This document shows, piece by piece, positions 25,635-34,641 of a stretch of DNA of 64,000 bases (positions are counted from its first letter, which is position 1; each line of letters begins with the position of its first letter). Made by a program: the position numbers and the translations under genes. The notes beneath the pieces are model-generated. The model ran no database searches and had not been told where the DNA came from. It saw only the letters and a program-made list of their open reading frames with translations. Source of the stretch: JAQIBY01 sp034721855 (GTDB taxonomy: Bacteria; Bacteroidota; Bacteroidia; Bacteroidales; ML635J-15); the NCBI GenBank assembly GCA_034721855.1, contig JAYENB010000007.1:26672-90671 (forward strand). The letters are read 5' to 3'.

Positions 25635-26873
25635 ATGGCCCAAACCAAAATGCATTTATTGTTTATTATTGTGTTGCTTTTTACTGTAAACACAGTGTTT
25701 GCATGCACAACATTTGTGATTTCGGGAGAGCATACCCCCGACGGAAAACCACTCTTGTTTAAAAACCGGGATACCGGATGCATGGACAATGCGCTGGTGC
25801 TCTTTGAAGACGGTAAATACAAATACATTGCCGTGGTTAATGGCAATGAAAACTGGGATAAGGAAGTCTGGGGTGGATACAATGAAACCGGGTTTGCCAT
25901 TGTCAATGCTGCTGCATACAACAACAATACAGGAGATACAACACAACTTAAAGACCAGGAAGGCGTGGTGATGAAAATGGCGCTGCAACATTGCAGGACC
26001 CTGCAGGATTTTGAACGTCTGCTTGATACCTTGAACAAGCCCATGGGTGTGGATTCTAATTTTGGTGTGATTGATGCTTCAGGAGGTGCAGCATACTATG
26101 AAACCGGAAATTACAATTACAAAAAATTTGATGCCAACGACCCTGATGTTGCGCCTCACGGATTTTTGGTCAGAACCAATTTTTCCGTGAGTGGAGATAC
26201 CACTAAAGGGTATGGATTTATACGGTACAATACAGCTTTACAGGTGCTCAATGAAGGCCTTAATCGCAATCAGTTGAGCCCGCAATATGCATTTGATAAG
26301 CTTTCACGCAACCTTTATCAATCCCTGACAGGAACCAATTTGGGTGATAACCTCCCCGCATCACGGGATACACGTGACCTTCGCTTTTTTATTGATTACA
26401 TTCCACGGGTATCAACGTCTGCAGCCATGCTGATTGTGGGAACAGGAAACGAAAAACAGGCAGATGAAGTCATGATGTGGACAGTGCTGGGCTCCCCGTT
26501 GTGTTCTGTGGCAGTGCCTGTGTGGTTATCCGCAGGGAAGCCATTGCCACGGGTTCTGGCTATGAACGACAGCCTCAGAGCTCCGCTTTGCAATGCTGCT
26601 TTGGCATTAAAACAAGACTGTTTCCCGGTGACCCGGGGCAGTGGTAAAAAATACATAAACCTTTCTGCGGTAATAAACCAGGAACAAACAGGGTATTTGC
26701 AATTGTTGAAACCCGTTGAAAACACCATTTTCGAAAAAGGGGAAAAGCTTTGTGTTCACATAGCCAACGGAACCAAATCATATAATGACATTCAGGCATT
26801 TTACACCTGGGTAGATAAATATCTGAACAACTTTTACAAGGAAAAATTCAATTGTGCCCTTGTGAAAAAATAA
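25635..26873 (+). CDS. Secreted C45-type Ntn hydrolase (linear amide hydrolase)
   Basis: A 412-aa precursor. The signal peptide ends TVFA at residue 23 and the next residue is the cysteine of CTTFVIS. This is the family arrangement in which removal of the leader exposes the N-terminal nucleophile of acyl-transferase/choloylglycine-type hydrolases. Downstream KPLLFKNRD and WGGYNETGFAIVN are typical of C45 members. It probably hydrolyses a linear amide bond in the periplasm or outside. The substrate (acyl amino acid, bile-salt-like or peptide) cannot be told. The gene is monocistronic. Confidence 0.8.
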   Translation: MAQTKMHLLFIIVLLFTVNTVFACTTFVISGEHTPDGKPLLFKNRDTGCMDNALVLFEDGKYKYIAVVNGNENWDKEVWGGYNETGFAIVNAAAYNNNTGDTTQLKDQEGVVMKMALQHCRTLQDFERLLDTLNKPMGVDSNFGVIDASGGAAYYETGNYNYKKFDANDPDVAPHGFLVRTNFSVSGDTTKGYGFIRYNTALQVLNEGLNRNQLSPQYAFDKLSRNLYQSLTGTNLGDNLPASRDTRDLRFFIDYIPRVSTSAAMLIVGTGNEKQADEVMMWTVLGSPLCSVAVPVWLSAGKPLPRVLAMNDSLRAPLCNAALALKQDCFPVTRGSGKKYINLSAVINQEQTGYLQLLKPVENTIFEKGEKLCVHIANGTKSYNDIQAFYTWVDKYLNNFYKEKFNCALVKK

Positions 26874-27010
26874 GCATCAAAAGGTTGCATAAAAATGTCA
26901 GCATCCTTGTTATTAAAAAAAACAATGAAAATTTTGATTGCAGTAAAAAAAAACATACCTTACTAAAAATTTAAACTACACTTATTGTTAATTTAAATTG
27001 GAGGTATGTT

Positions 27011-27943
27011 ATGGTTCATTACAGCAAGTTTCCTTTACTTTTAATGTTTTGTCTGATGGTCTTGTTTATTTCATCTTGTGAAGATGACGCTGAGGATGAA
27101 GAAATATCCCCTGAAAACCCGCCTCCCGGCATGTTATGGATTGATGGCGGTAACTTTAACATGGGAGATGTCTGGGATACAGGAGACAGCGTTGAAAAAC
27201 CTGTTCACAACGTAACACTTAGTGGGTTTTTTATTGGAAAACATGAAATCAGCAATGCTGAATTTATCAGCTTCCTCAATGGTGTTGGTGCGGATGCAGA
27301 TGGAAAATACAACGGGCACAAGCTTTTGGATATGGACGATGATTATTGCAGTATAAAATATCATGATGGTAGTTTTTCATATTCCCAAAGCGAATTTTCT
27401 GAAGGAAACAACAGTGCAGTAGCAGAAGTAACCTGGTATGGTGCCATTGAATATTGCAACTCGCTGAGCCTGGAAAATGAACTTGATCCATGTTACACTA
27501 TTGGGGATGAGGTCACCTGTAATTTTAGTGCCAATGGATACCGGTTGCCCACAGAGGCAGAATGGGAATATGCTGCAAGGGGTGGAGGACGTTCTGATCA
27601 ACAATATGCAGGTACAAATTCAGAAGAAGAGATCAGTAATTATGCGTGGACACAAGGTAATGCTGACAATAAAACACACAATGTAGGGACAAAGTCACCT
27701 AATGACCTTGGTTTGTATGATATGTCAGGAAATGTGCATGAATGGTGCTGGGATTGGTATGGGTCCTATAACTCTGATGACCAAATAGACCCCAGAGGGC
27801 CATCTGACGGGTATTACCGTATCTTACGTGGCGGTTCATGGATTTTGAATGCATACGAATGCCGTACTGCCAAACGTTTTTATTGCTTCCCCCCTGATTG
27901 CACTGATCTAATTGGCTTCAGAATCGTTGTAGGTACATACTAA
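27011..27943 (+). CDS. SUMF1/FGE-sulfatase-domain lipoprotein
   Basis: A 310-aa protein with a lipobox (LFISSC, Cys at about 23) and an acidic linker. It then carries a formylglycine-generating-enzyme fold: GMLWIDGGNFNMGD, KPVHNVTLSGFFIGKHEISN, NGYRLPTEAEWEYAARGG, GNVHEWCWDWYG and YRILRGGSW. The active-site cysteine pair of true sulfatase activators is not evident, and no sulfatase lies nearby. It is more likely a surface or periplasmic binding member of the family than an activating enzyme. It is a single-gene unit. Confidence 0.8.
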   Translation: MVHYSKFPLLLMFCLMVLFISSCEDDAEDEEISPENPPPGMLWIDGGNFNMGDVWDTGDSVEKPVHNVTLSGFFIGKHEISNAEFISFLNGVGADADGKYNGHKLLDMDDDYCSIKYHDGSFSYSQSEFSEGNNSAVAEVTWYGAIEYCNSLSLENELDPCYTIGDEVTCNFSANGYRLPTEAEWEYAARGGGRSDQQYAGTNSEEEISNYAWTQGNADNKTHNVGTKSPNDLGLYDMSGNVHEWCWDWYGSYNSDDQIDPRGPSDGYYRILRGGSWILNAYECRTAKRFYCFPPDCTDLIGFRIVVGTY

Positions 27944-28153
27944 GTGGGGTGATATCCGAACAGATTTATTAAGATCATTTGTGATATTGTCTTATGGGGA
28001 CTTCAATTAATTCTTTTATTTCAAGTTTGTTATCGTTTATGAGAAGGATACAAACATGGTTTTTGTGTTACCTTCAAAATAATGTTCAACATAATTGCGG
28101 ATTCGAACTTATGTTCGGAGTGGGTTTTTTCTTTGAACAAAAACATAAAATTA

Positions 28154-28185
28154 TTTGGTAACCACAAAGATAAAGCCTACATTTG
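28154..28185 (+). promoter_or_regulatory. Promoter of the rimP-nusA-infB operon
   Basis: TTTG (28154-28157), a 20-bp spacer and TACATTTG (28178-28185) match the Bacteroidota housekeeping promoter exactly. The message would start near 28192 and carry a leader of about 45 nt with a hairpin. Confidence 0.7.
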
Positions 28186-28203
28186 CAGTGAGAAAAAAGA
28201 GAA

Positions 28204-28224
28204 AAGGGGACATGGAGTCCCCTT
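28204..28224 (+). promoter_or_regulatory. Leader hairpin before rimP
   Basis: A perfect 8-bp stem AAGGGGAC/GTCCCCTT with the loop ATGGA sits between the promoter and the ATG at 28237. Only 12 bp separate it from the start codon and no T-run follows, so it is not a plain terminator. It could control translation initiation of the first gene. Confidence 0.55.
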
Positions 28225-28236
28225 ATTTAGTATTAT

Positions 28237-28668
28237 ATGGTAAAGAAGGAAGACATTAAGAGCCTGGCATGCAAAGCTTTGGAGTATGATGAATTTCTGG
28301 TTGACTGCAAAATCAGCAAGTCTAACGAGATTACTGTATATGTAGATGGTTTTCAAAAATTTAGCATTGATGATTGCCGGAGGATAAGCAAAGCCATAGA
28401 AGCGGGGCTGGATAGAAAAAAAGAGGATTTTGAATTGACAGTATCAACACCTGGCCTTGATAAACCATTCAAAGTAAGGGAGCAATACAATAAGTATTTG
28501 GGTAAAAAAGTAGAATTGATTCTAAAAAACAGCAAAAAATTAATTGCAGATTTGCAACGCGTTGATGATGATGGCATACAGATTGCATATCGAAAGAATA
28601 AAAAGCAAGTTCAGGAACACATGATATATGATGAAATCAGTAAAACAAAACCTTGTATTAATTTTTAG
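28237..28668 (+). CDS. rimP: Ribosome maturation factor RimP
   Basis: A 143-aa two-domain protein needed for maturation of the 30S subunit. The N-terminal alpha/beta part has ITVYVDGFQKFSIDDCRRISKAIE and ELTVSTPGLDKPFKVREQY (about 67-85, quoted as two pieces: ELTVSTPGLDK and PFKVREQY). The C-terminal SH3-like part is short. Its place before nusA and infB is the conserved order. An arginine usual after SPG is replaced by TPGLDKP, which is common in Bacteroidota. Confidence 0.92.
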   Translation: MVKKEDIKSLACKALEYDEFLVDCKISKSNEITVYVDGFQKFSIDDCRRISKAIEAGLDRKKEDFELTVSTPGLDKPFKVREQYNKYLGKKVELILKNSKKLIADLQRVDDDGIQIAYRKNKKQVQEHMIYDEISKTKPCINF

Positions 28669-28681
28669 TAAAAGTTGAAGT

Positions 28682-29914
28682 ATGGCACAGATGAATTTAA
28701 TAGACACGTTTTCAGAGTTCAAGGAACTGAAAAATATTGACAGGCCTACCATGATGAGTGTACTCGAAGATGTCTTCAGGGCTACACTGTTGAAAATTCA
28801 CGGAACGGATGAAAATTATGATATTATTATTAATGTTGATAAAGGGGATTTTGAGATTTGGAGAAACAGAGAGGTAGTCGCAGACGAAGATTTTGAAGAT
28901 ACAAACACCCAGATACCATTGTCCGAAGCAAGAAAGATTGAAGACGATTACGAAATAGGCGAAGACGTTACCGATGAAGTCAAAATGGAGGAATTTGGAC
29001 GTCGTGCTATTCTTTCATTGAGACAAAATTTGTCAAACAAAATTCTAGAACTCGAAAGAGACAGTATTTACAATAAATACAAAGAACGGCTTGATGAAAT
29101 TGTAACCGGGGAAGTGTATCAGATTTGGAAAAAAGAAATTCTTGTTTTGGATGATGAGGGCAACGAATTGATACTTCCACGTGAAAATCAAATCCCATCA
29201 GACTTTTTCAGAAAAGGCGACACGTTGCGTGCTGTGGTATCCAGAGTAGAAATGAGAAATGGTAATCCGTTGATCATCATATCAAGAACATCTACTGTTT
29301 TTCTTGAACGGCTTTTTGAACTGGAAGTGCCTGAAATATTTGATGGGTTGATCACCATTCAAAAAATTGCCCGTATACCCGGCGAACGAGCCAAAGTTGC
29401 TGTGGAGTCTTATGATGACAGGGTGGATCCTGTAGGAGCTTGTGTGGGAATGAAAGGAAGCCGTATCCATGGTATTGTCAGGGAATTAAGAAACGAGAAC
29501 ATTGATGTTATCAATTATACAAGCAACATTCAACTGTTTATTCAACGTGCTCTGAGTCCGGCTAAAGTAAATAATGTCGCCTTAAAAGACGACTTTCGGG
29601 CTGATGTGTATCTTGATCCGGATCAGGTGTCCCTGGCCATCGGTAAAAATGGTTACAACATCAAACTTGCCAGCCAACTAACCGGTTATGAAATTGATGT
29701 GTACAGGGAAGTTGGTGAAGATGAAGAAGATGTGGATATTGTCGAGTTCAGTGATGAAATTGATGAATGGGTGATTACCCAACTGAAATCTATTGGCCTC
29801 GACACAGCAAAAGCTGTGCTGGAACTCTCACGTGATGATTTGTTGAGCAGAACCGATTTGGAAGAAGAAACGGTGGACAATGTATTAAAAGTATTAAAAT
29901 CAGAATTTGAATAA
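28682..29914 (+). CDS. nusA: Transcription termination/antitermination factor NusA
   Basis: A 410-aa protein with the N-terminal RNA-polymerase-binding domain (to about 130), the S1 domain (TGEVYQIWKKEILVL near 140), and two KH domains. The KH motifs are visible in VGACVGMKGSRIHGIVREL (near 258) and SLAIGKNGYNIKLASQL (near 318). A C-terminal acidic helix-hairpin-helix-like region (LKSIGLDTAKAVLELSRDDL) ends it. It lies 13 bp after rimP in the classical operon. Confidence 0.95.
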   Translation: MAQMNLIDTFSEFKELKNIDRPTMMSVLEDVFRATLLKIHGTDENYDIIINVDKGDFEIWRNREVVADEDFEDTNTQIPLSEARKIEDDYEIGEDVTDEVKMEEFGRRAILSLRQNLSNKILELERDSIYNKYKERLDEIVTGEVYQIWKKEILVLDDEGNELILPRENQIPSDFFRKGDTLRAVVSRVEMRNGNPLIIISRTSTVFLERLFELEVPEIFDGLITIQKIARIPGERAKVAVESYDDRVDPVGACVGMKGSRIHGIVRELRNENIDVINYTSNIQLFIQRALSPAKVNNVALKDDFRADVYLDPDQVSLAIGKNGYNIKLASQLTGYEIDVYREVGEDEEDVDIVEFSDEIDEWVITQLKSIGLDTAKAVLELSRDDLLSRTDLEEETVDNVLKVLKSEFE

Positions 29915-29957
29915 ATACCGGTTTTTGCCGGATTAATTTGTGGATTAGAAACAACTT

Positions 29958-32921
29958 ATGGCAGCAAAACAGAAACGATTAATCAAAATTGCGAAAGAAT
30001 TTAACATTGGACACAATACCATTGTTGAATTTCTGGCCAAAAAAGGATTTGAAATTGAATCAAATCCCAACACCAAAGTTCCTCCGGAATGTTACGAACT
30101 TCTGGATAAGGAGTTTGGTGATCAGATTTCGGTAAAAGAGAAGTCGAAAGCTGTGTCACAGCAAATCAAAGACCGCCGTCAACAAAGGGCAGAGACCAAA
30201 CATGATGAGGCGGCCTCCGCTGCTAATGAAAAATCTGTGCCTTCAGGGGATACAGAAGAAGATAAGGACATTTTTATCAAAGATAACGCTGCATCACCCA
30301 GTGAAAAAACACCTGAGGGTACTAAAAATACAGATAAAACAAAAGAAGAAACACCTGAGAAAAAAGATCATCCTGATGCTTCAGATAAAAAAGCTGAAAA
30401 ATCCGACAGTGCTGCCGAAAAGGATACTGCAACATCTGAATCTGAAGAGGACGAATCCCAAAAAGATGATAACCCAAAAGTAATCCGGAAAATTGATTTG
30501 GATAAAGTTAATCAAAAAACCCGGCCTGACAAGAAAAGCAAAAAGAAGAAAGAGGAAGAAAAAGAAGAAGAAAAGCGGGAAAAACAAAAGGCCAAAAAAC
30601 CTGAAGATAAGCAAGCCGAAACGCCTGAAAAAAATCAACCTGCTGAAACAAAAGAGGAAAAGCTTGATGATAAACCAGAAGAAAAGGGAAAAACTGAACC
30701 CAAATCACCTGAGATTTTCAAAAAAACAGAAGTTGAAAAACTGGATGGGCCCAAGGTTGTAGGCAAGATTAATATTGAAAACTTCCTTGAAAAAGAGAAG
30801 GAACTGGAACGAAAACGGAAAAAAGAAAAAGAAGCGTTTAAAGCTGAACGAAAGAAAAAAGCTGCCAAAAAGAAAAAAAGAAAGCGGATAAAAAAAGAAA
30901 AAGTTTCTGTTAAAGATAAAGTTAAAACACAAGGCAGAGACAGGGATAAAGGCAAGCCCTTTCCTAAGAAGAAAAAGACGAGGTCTAAAGCCAAAGACAG
31001 CAGAGCAGAAATTACCGAAGAAGATGTGCAGAAACAAATTAAGAACACCCTCGCCAGGATGGAAACCAAAAAGCAGAAATCAAAAACTGCAAAATACCGC
31101 CGCGACAAGAGGGATGCTGTTTACAAAAAGAAAGAAGAAGAAAAACAAAAAGACGAAGAAAGCAAAAATATCCTTCAGGTCAATGAGTTTGCATCGGTCA
31201 ATGAGCTGGCCAGCATGATGGATAAACCTGTTACCGAAATCATTGCTACCTGTATGAACATCGGACTTAACGTGTCAATTAATCAAAGGTTAGATGCTGA
31301 AACTATGACGCTTGTGGCTGATGAGTTTGGGTATGATGTCGAATTTGTAAGTGCCGATGACCTTTTGGAAGAAAAAGAAGAAATAGAAGAGGCACCTGAA
31401 GATTTGGAACCCAGAGCTCCCATCATTACTGTCATGGGACATGTGGATCACGGAAAGACAAAACTGCTTGATTACATTCGCCATACCAATGTTGTTGCCG
31501 GAGAGGCCGGTAAAATCACACAACACATAGGCGCTTATTCTGTAGAACTGGATAATGACAAAATCATTACTTTCCTTGACACTCCCGGTCATGAAGCATT
31601 TACTGCTATGCGTGCAAGGGGAGCTCAGGTAACTGATCTGGCCATCATTGTTATTGCTGCCGATGATAGTGTTATGCCTCAAACCATTGAAGCTATTAAC
31701 CATGCTTCTGCTGCCGGTGTTCCAATGGTATTCGCCATTAACAAGGTGGATAAGCCAACTGCTGATCCTGAAAAGATCAAAGAAAAACTTGCCAACATGA
31801 ATTACCTTGTTGAAGATTGGGGTGGTAAGTATCAGTCCCAGGATCTTTCAGCACTGAAAGGTACCAACGTGGACGATCTGCTCGAAAAAGTCTTGCTCGA
31901 AGCTGAATTACTGGAATTGAAAGCCAACCCAAACTGTCCGGCTGAAGGAACCATTATTGAATCCAGCCTTGATAAAGGCCGTGGATATGTTTCAACAATG
32001 CTTGTTCAGAGAGGAACATTGAAAAAAGGAGATATTGTGCTTGCAGGTCAATGTTATGGCAGGGTAAAAGCCATGTTTAATGAACGTCAAAAGCCCATTA
32101 AGGATACGGGGCCTGCTACACCTGCTGTGGTGCTTGGTCTTAACGGAGCCCCCCAGGCCGGAGATACCTTTAAAGTGATGGAAAGCGACAGCGAAGCCAA
32201 AAACATCGCACAAAGAAGACAGCAACTGGCTAGAGAACAATCGCTGCGTACACAAAAACACATTACTCTCGATGAAATCGGACGCCGTTTGGCATTGGGT
32301 AATTTCCAGGAAATCAATGTGGTTGTCAAAGGAGATGTTGATGGTTCCATTGAAGCAATGGCAGATTCCATGATTAAATTGTCCACCGAAGAACTACAGG
32401 TCAATGTCATCCATAAAGCAGTAGGGCAAATCACAGAAACAGATGTTATGCTTGCATCTGCATCCAATGCTGTTATCATCGGATTCCAGGTTCGTCCTTC
32501 AGTCGGAGCCCGCAAACTAGCCGAAAAAGAAGAGATTGAAATTCGCCTGTATTCTATTATTTATGATGCCATCAACGATATGAAAGATGCCATGGAAGGC
32601 ATGCTTTCGCCTAAAATCAAAGAAAAAATTACCGGTACTGCCGAAGTCAAAGAGGTCTTTAAAATAACCAAAGTTGGCACCGTAGCAGGTTGTAAAGTAG
32701 TGGACGGGAAAATTTACAGAAACAACAAAGCTCGGGTCATCCGTGATGGCATTGTTGTTTATACCGGAGAACTGGAATCATTGAAACGGTTTAAAAATGA
32801 CGTCAAAGAAGTGGCTTCAGGTTATGAATGTGGTTTAAATGTTGAAAATTTCAATGATGTCAAAGTTGGTGATGTCATCGAATCGTTTGAAGAAGTGGAA
32901 GTGAAACAGACATTGAAATAA
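29958..32921 (+). CDS. infB: Translation initiation factor IF-2
   Basis: A 987-aa protein. The IF2_N domain (RLIKIAKEFNIGHNTIVEFL near 7-26) is followed by an unusually long Lys/Glu-rich region (about 45-400), common in Bacteroidota. A second IF2_N-like unit (VNELASMMDKPVTEII) and the G domain with GHVDHGKT near 493-500, DTPGHEAF and NKVDK come next. The C-terminal domains II-IV follow, including KITGTAEVKEVFKI. It places initiator tRNA on the 30S subunit. The gene is 43 bp after nusA. Confidence 0.96.
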   Translation: MAAKQKRLIKIAKEFNIGHNTIVEFLAKKGFEIESNPNTKVPPECYELLDKEFGDQISVKEKSKAVSQQIKDRRQQRAETKHDEAASAANEKSVPSGDTEEDKDIFIKDNAASPSEKTPEGTKNTDKTKEETPEKKDHPDASDKKAEKSDSAAEKDTATSESEEDESQKDDNPKVIRKIDLDKVNQKTRPDKKSKKKKEEEKEEEKREKQKAKKPEDKQAETPEKNQPAETKEEKLDDKPEEKGKTEPKSPEIFKKTEVEKLDGPKVVGKINIENFLEKEKELERKRKKEKEAFKAERKKKAAKKKKRKRIKKEKVSVKDKVKTQGRDRDKGKPFPKKKKTRSKAKDSRAEITEEDVQKQIKNTLARMETKKQKSKTAKYRRDKRDAVYKKKEEEKQKDEESKNILQVNEFASVNELASMMDKPVTEIIATCMNIGLNVSINQRLDAETMTLVADEFGYDVEFVSADDLLEEKEEIEEAPEDLEPRAPIITVMGHVDHGKTKLLDYIRHTNVVAGEAGKITQHIGAYSVELDNDKIITFLDTPGHEAFTAMRARGAQVTDLAIIVIAADDSVMPQTIEAINHASAAGVPMVFAINKVDKPTADPEKIKEKLANMNYLVEDWGGKYQSQDLSALKGTNVDDLLEKVLLEAELLELKANPNCPAEGTIIESSLDKGRGYVSTMLVQRGTLKKGDIVLAGQCYGRVKAMFNERQKPIKDTGPATPAVVLGLNGAPQAGDTFKVMESDSEAKNIAQRRQQLAREQSLRTQKHITLDEIGRRLALGNFQEINVVVKGDVDGSIEAMADSMIKLSTEELQVNVIHKAVGQITETDVMLASASNAVIIGFQVRPSVGARKLAEKEEIEIRLYSIIYDAINDMKDAMEGMLSPKIKEKITGTAEVKEVFKITKVGTVAGCKVVDGKIYRNNKARVIRDGIVVYTGELESLKRFKNDVKEVASGYECGLNVENFNDVKVGDVIESFEEVEVKQTLK

Positions 32922-32925
32922 GTTC

Positions 32926-34194
32926 ATGAAAAAATACCGGTGGATATTAATAGTAAGTGCCTTTGTTGCGTTGATAGGTATAGTGACTGTGCTTATTATC
33001 AACCAATCCAACCTGCAGGAACCCCCCCCGGAAGCAGAAGAAACACAAGAGCCATATGTTGAACCTGTAACTAAATATGGTATCCCCGTGGATTCTTTTA
33101 CCATCGTGTATGATACTGTCAGCCGGGGCAACACCCTTTCCGATTTGCTCACACCATATCATGTAAACCTCGCTACCATTGACAAAATTGGGAAAATGTC
33201 AACTGATTCGTTTCGCATTGACAGAATTAAAGCAGGCCAGCCATACGCTGTGTTCTGTAAGGAAGATTCAGCATCTGAATTGATTGCAAGTTACCTTGTT
33301 TATGAGAACAATGGCATTGATTATACGGTGTATGATTTTTCTGATTCAGTCTTTGTTGCAAAAGACAAAAAACCGGTTGAATACGTGGAAAGAGAAGTAT
33401 GCGGAGACATCAATTCTTCATTGTGGATAGCGTTAAAAAATCAGGATGTTAATCCATTGCTTGCCCTTGAAATGGCAGATATTTACAGTTGGAGCATTGA
33501 TTTTTTTGGCCTCAAAAAAGGCGATACATTTAAAATGATTTATGAAGTAGCACGGGTTGACAGTTGTGACCTTTATATCGAAGGCATCAAAGCAGGTTTC
33601 ATGAAACATGCAGGTGAAGATTTTTGGGCCATCCCGTTTGAGCGCAACGACCAACTGGATTTTTATGAACTGGATGGCGCCAGTTTACGTAAAACCTTTT
33701 TAAAAGCTCCCCTCAGATACAACCGGATTAGCTCCAGGTTTACCAACAGCCGTATGCATCCGGTGCTGAAATATCGCCGTCCACACCGTGCTGTTGATTA
33801 CGCTGCGCCCACAGGAACACCCATCAGAACCATTGGTGATGGTATAATCACTTTACGTAAATATGGTTCGGGTGCGGGCTATTACATCAAAGTAAAACAC
33901 AATTCGGTTTATACTACCGTATATATGCACATGTCAAGGTATGGTAAATACCAGACAGGGCAACGGGTAAAACAGGGTGATATTATTGGCTACGTTGGAA
34001 GTACCGGTTTATCAACAGGCCCTCATCTGCATTTTGAAGTGCATAAACACGGCCAGCAAATCAATCCGCTCACCCTGGAATCCCCCCCGGCCGATCCCGT
34101 TCCGGATAGCCTGATGGATGAATTCAATGAAGTGAAAGTAAAATGGATTGAAAGAATTGATGCTATTCCCTGTGATACCACAACGGTTAGTTAG
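32926..34194 (+). CDS. M23-family metallopeptidase, membrane-anchored
   Basis: A 422-aa protein with an N-terminal transmembrane anchor (WILIVSAFVALIGIVTVLII), a proline-rich linker, a LysM-like/OapA-like part with TVSRGNTLSDLL, and a C-terminal LytM domain. The zinc motif HRAVD (H-x3-D, about residue 288) and HLHFE (about 368) are complete, so an active DD-endopeptidase on peptidoglycan is likely. It begins 4 bp after infB and so probably shares its transcript. The TAG stop codon is the first triplet of a P1 palindromic element. Confidence 0.9.
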   Translation: MKKYRWILIVSAFVALIGIVTVLIINQSNLQEPPPEAEETQEPYVEPVTKYGIPVDSFTIVYDTVSRGNTLSDLLTPYHVNLATIDKIGKMSTDSFRIDRIKAGQPYAVFCKEDSASELIASYLVYENNGIDYTVYDFSDSVFVAKDKKPVEYVEREVCGDINSSLWIALKNQDVNPLLALEMADIYSWSIDFFGLKKGDTFKMIYEVARVDSCDLYIEGIKAGFMKHAGEDFWAIPFERNDQLDFYELDGASLRKTFLKAPLRYNRISSRFTNSRMHPVLKYRRPHRAVDYAAPTGTPIRTIGDGIITLRKYGSGAGYYIKVKHNSVYTTVYMHMSRYGKYQTGQRVKQGDIIGYVGSTGLSTGPHLHFEVHKHGQQINPLTLESPPADPVPDSLMDEFNEVKVKWIERIDAIPCDTTTVS

Positions 34195-34498
34195 TGTCTG
34201 TCCATAATGTCCGATTTACTCACAATTTTTTTTATTTAAGCGGTGTTCGTGATATCGCTTCGCTAAATTCTGCGTTACGCTCGTATTTATAACAGTCATT
34301 TACGAAAGTAAACTGACTTCGTCTTCTTTCTCCTTGCAAGGCATAGTCAAAGCAACCCTTCGACTTCGCTCAGGGTGGCAGCTTTGCCTCTGCCCTTGCT
34401 TCGTTCGTCAGTTCCGGTATTTTCAGACTTCGCAAGCCTTACCAGCGAACTTTATAGACAGACTCTCAAAAATAGGAGGACATTATAGACGGACACTA
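34192..34498. repeat. TA-flanked palindromic element, family P1, copy 3 (enlarged)
   Basis: About 307 bp with ends GTGTCTGTCC and GGACGGACAC bounded by TA. The core matches copy 2 (GCGTTACGCTCGTATTTATAAC, given as GCGTTACGCTCG and TATTTATAAC). An internal extension contains AACCCTTCGACTTCGCTCAG and GGTGGCAGCTTTGCCTCTGC. Part of that extension recurs at 24855-24900 and 35980-36020. It begins inside the M23 peptidase stop codon and may act as the transcript end of the rimP-nusA-infB operon. A fragment resembling the right end of P2 follows at 34499-34530. Confidence 0.6.
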
Positions 34499-34626
34499 GT
34501 TAAGTTTTTTTAATTTTAGCATTGACTAGTAGTTCGTTCTTTAATTAACATAACTTGTCCGGCAAAGACGGATTAAGAAACGCTATAATAGTTAACAGTA
34601 TTGCTATAAATTAAATTATTTCTGTT

Positions 34627-34634
34627 TATCTTTG
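34627..34634 (+). promoter_or_regulatory. -7 box TATCTTTG, nearly leaderless gene
   Basis: TATCTTTG matches TAnnTTTG and ends only 7 bp before the ATG at 34642. Transcription starts about 7 nt after such boxes, so the mRNA may have no leader. The -33 match is weak. Confidence 0.4.
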
Positions 34635-34641
34635 TGCTTTC

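Noticed and set aside
30381..31108. Antisense open frames across the infB N-terminal region
   Set aside because: They are Phe/Leu-rich mirror images of the Lys/Glu-rich IF-2 linker.
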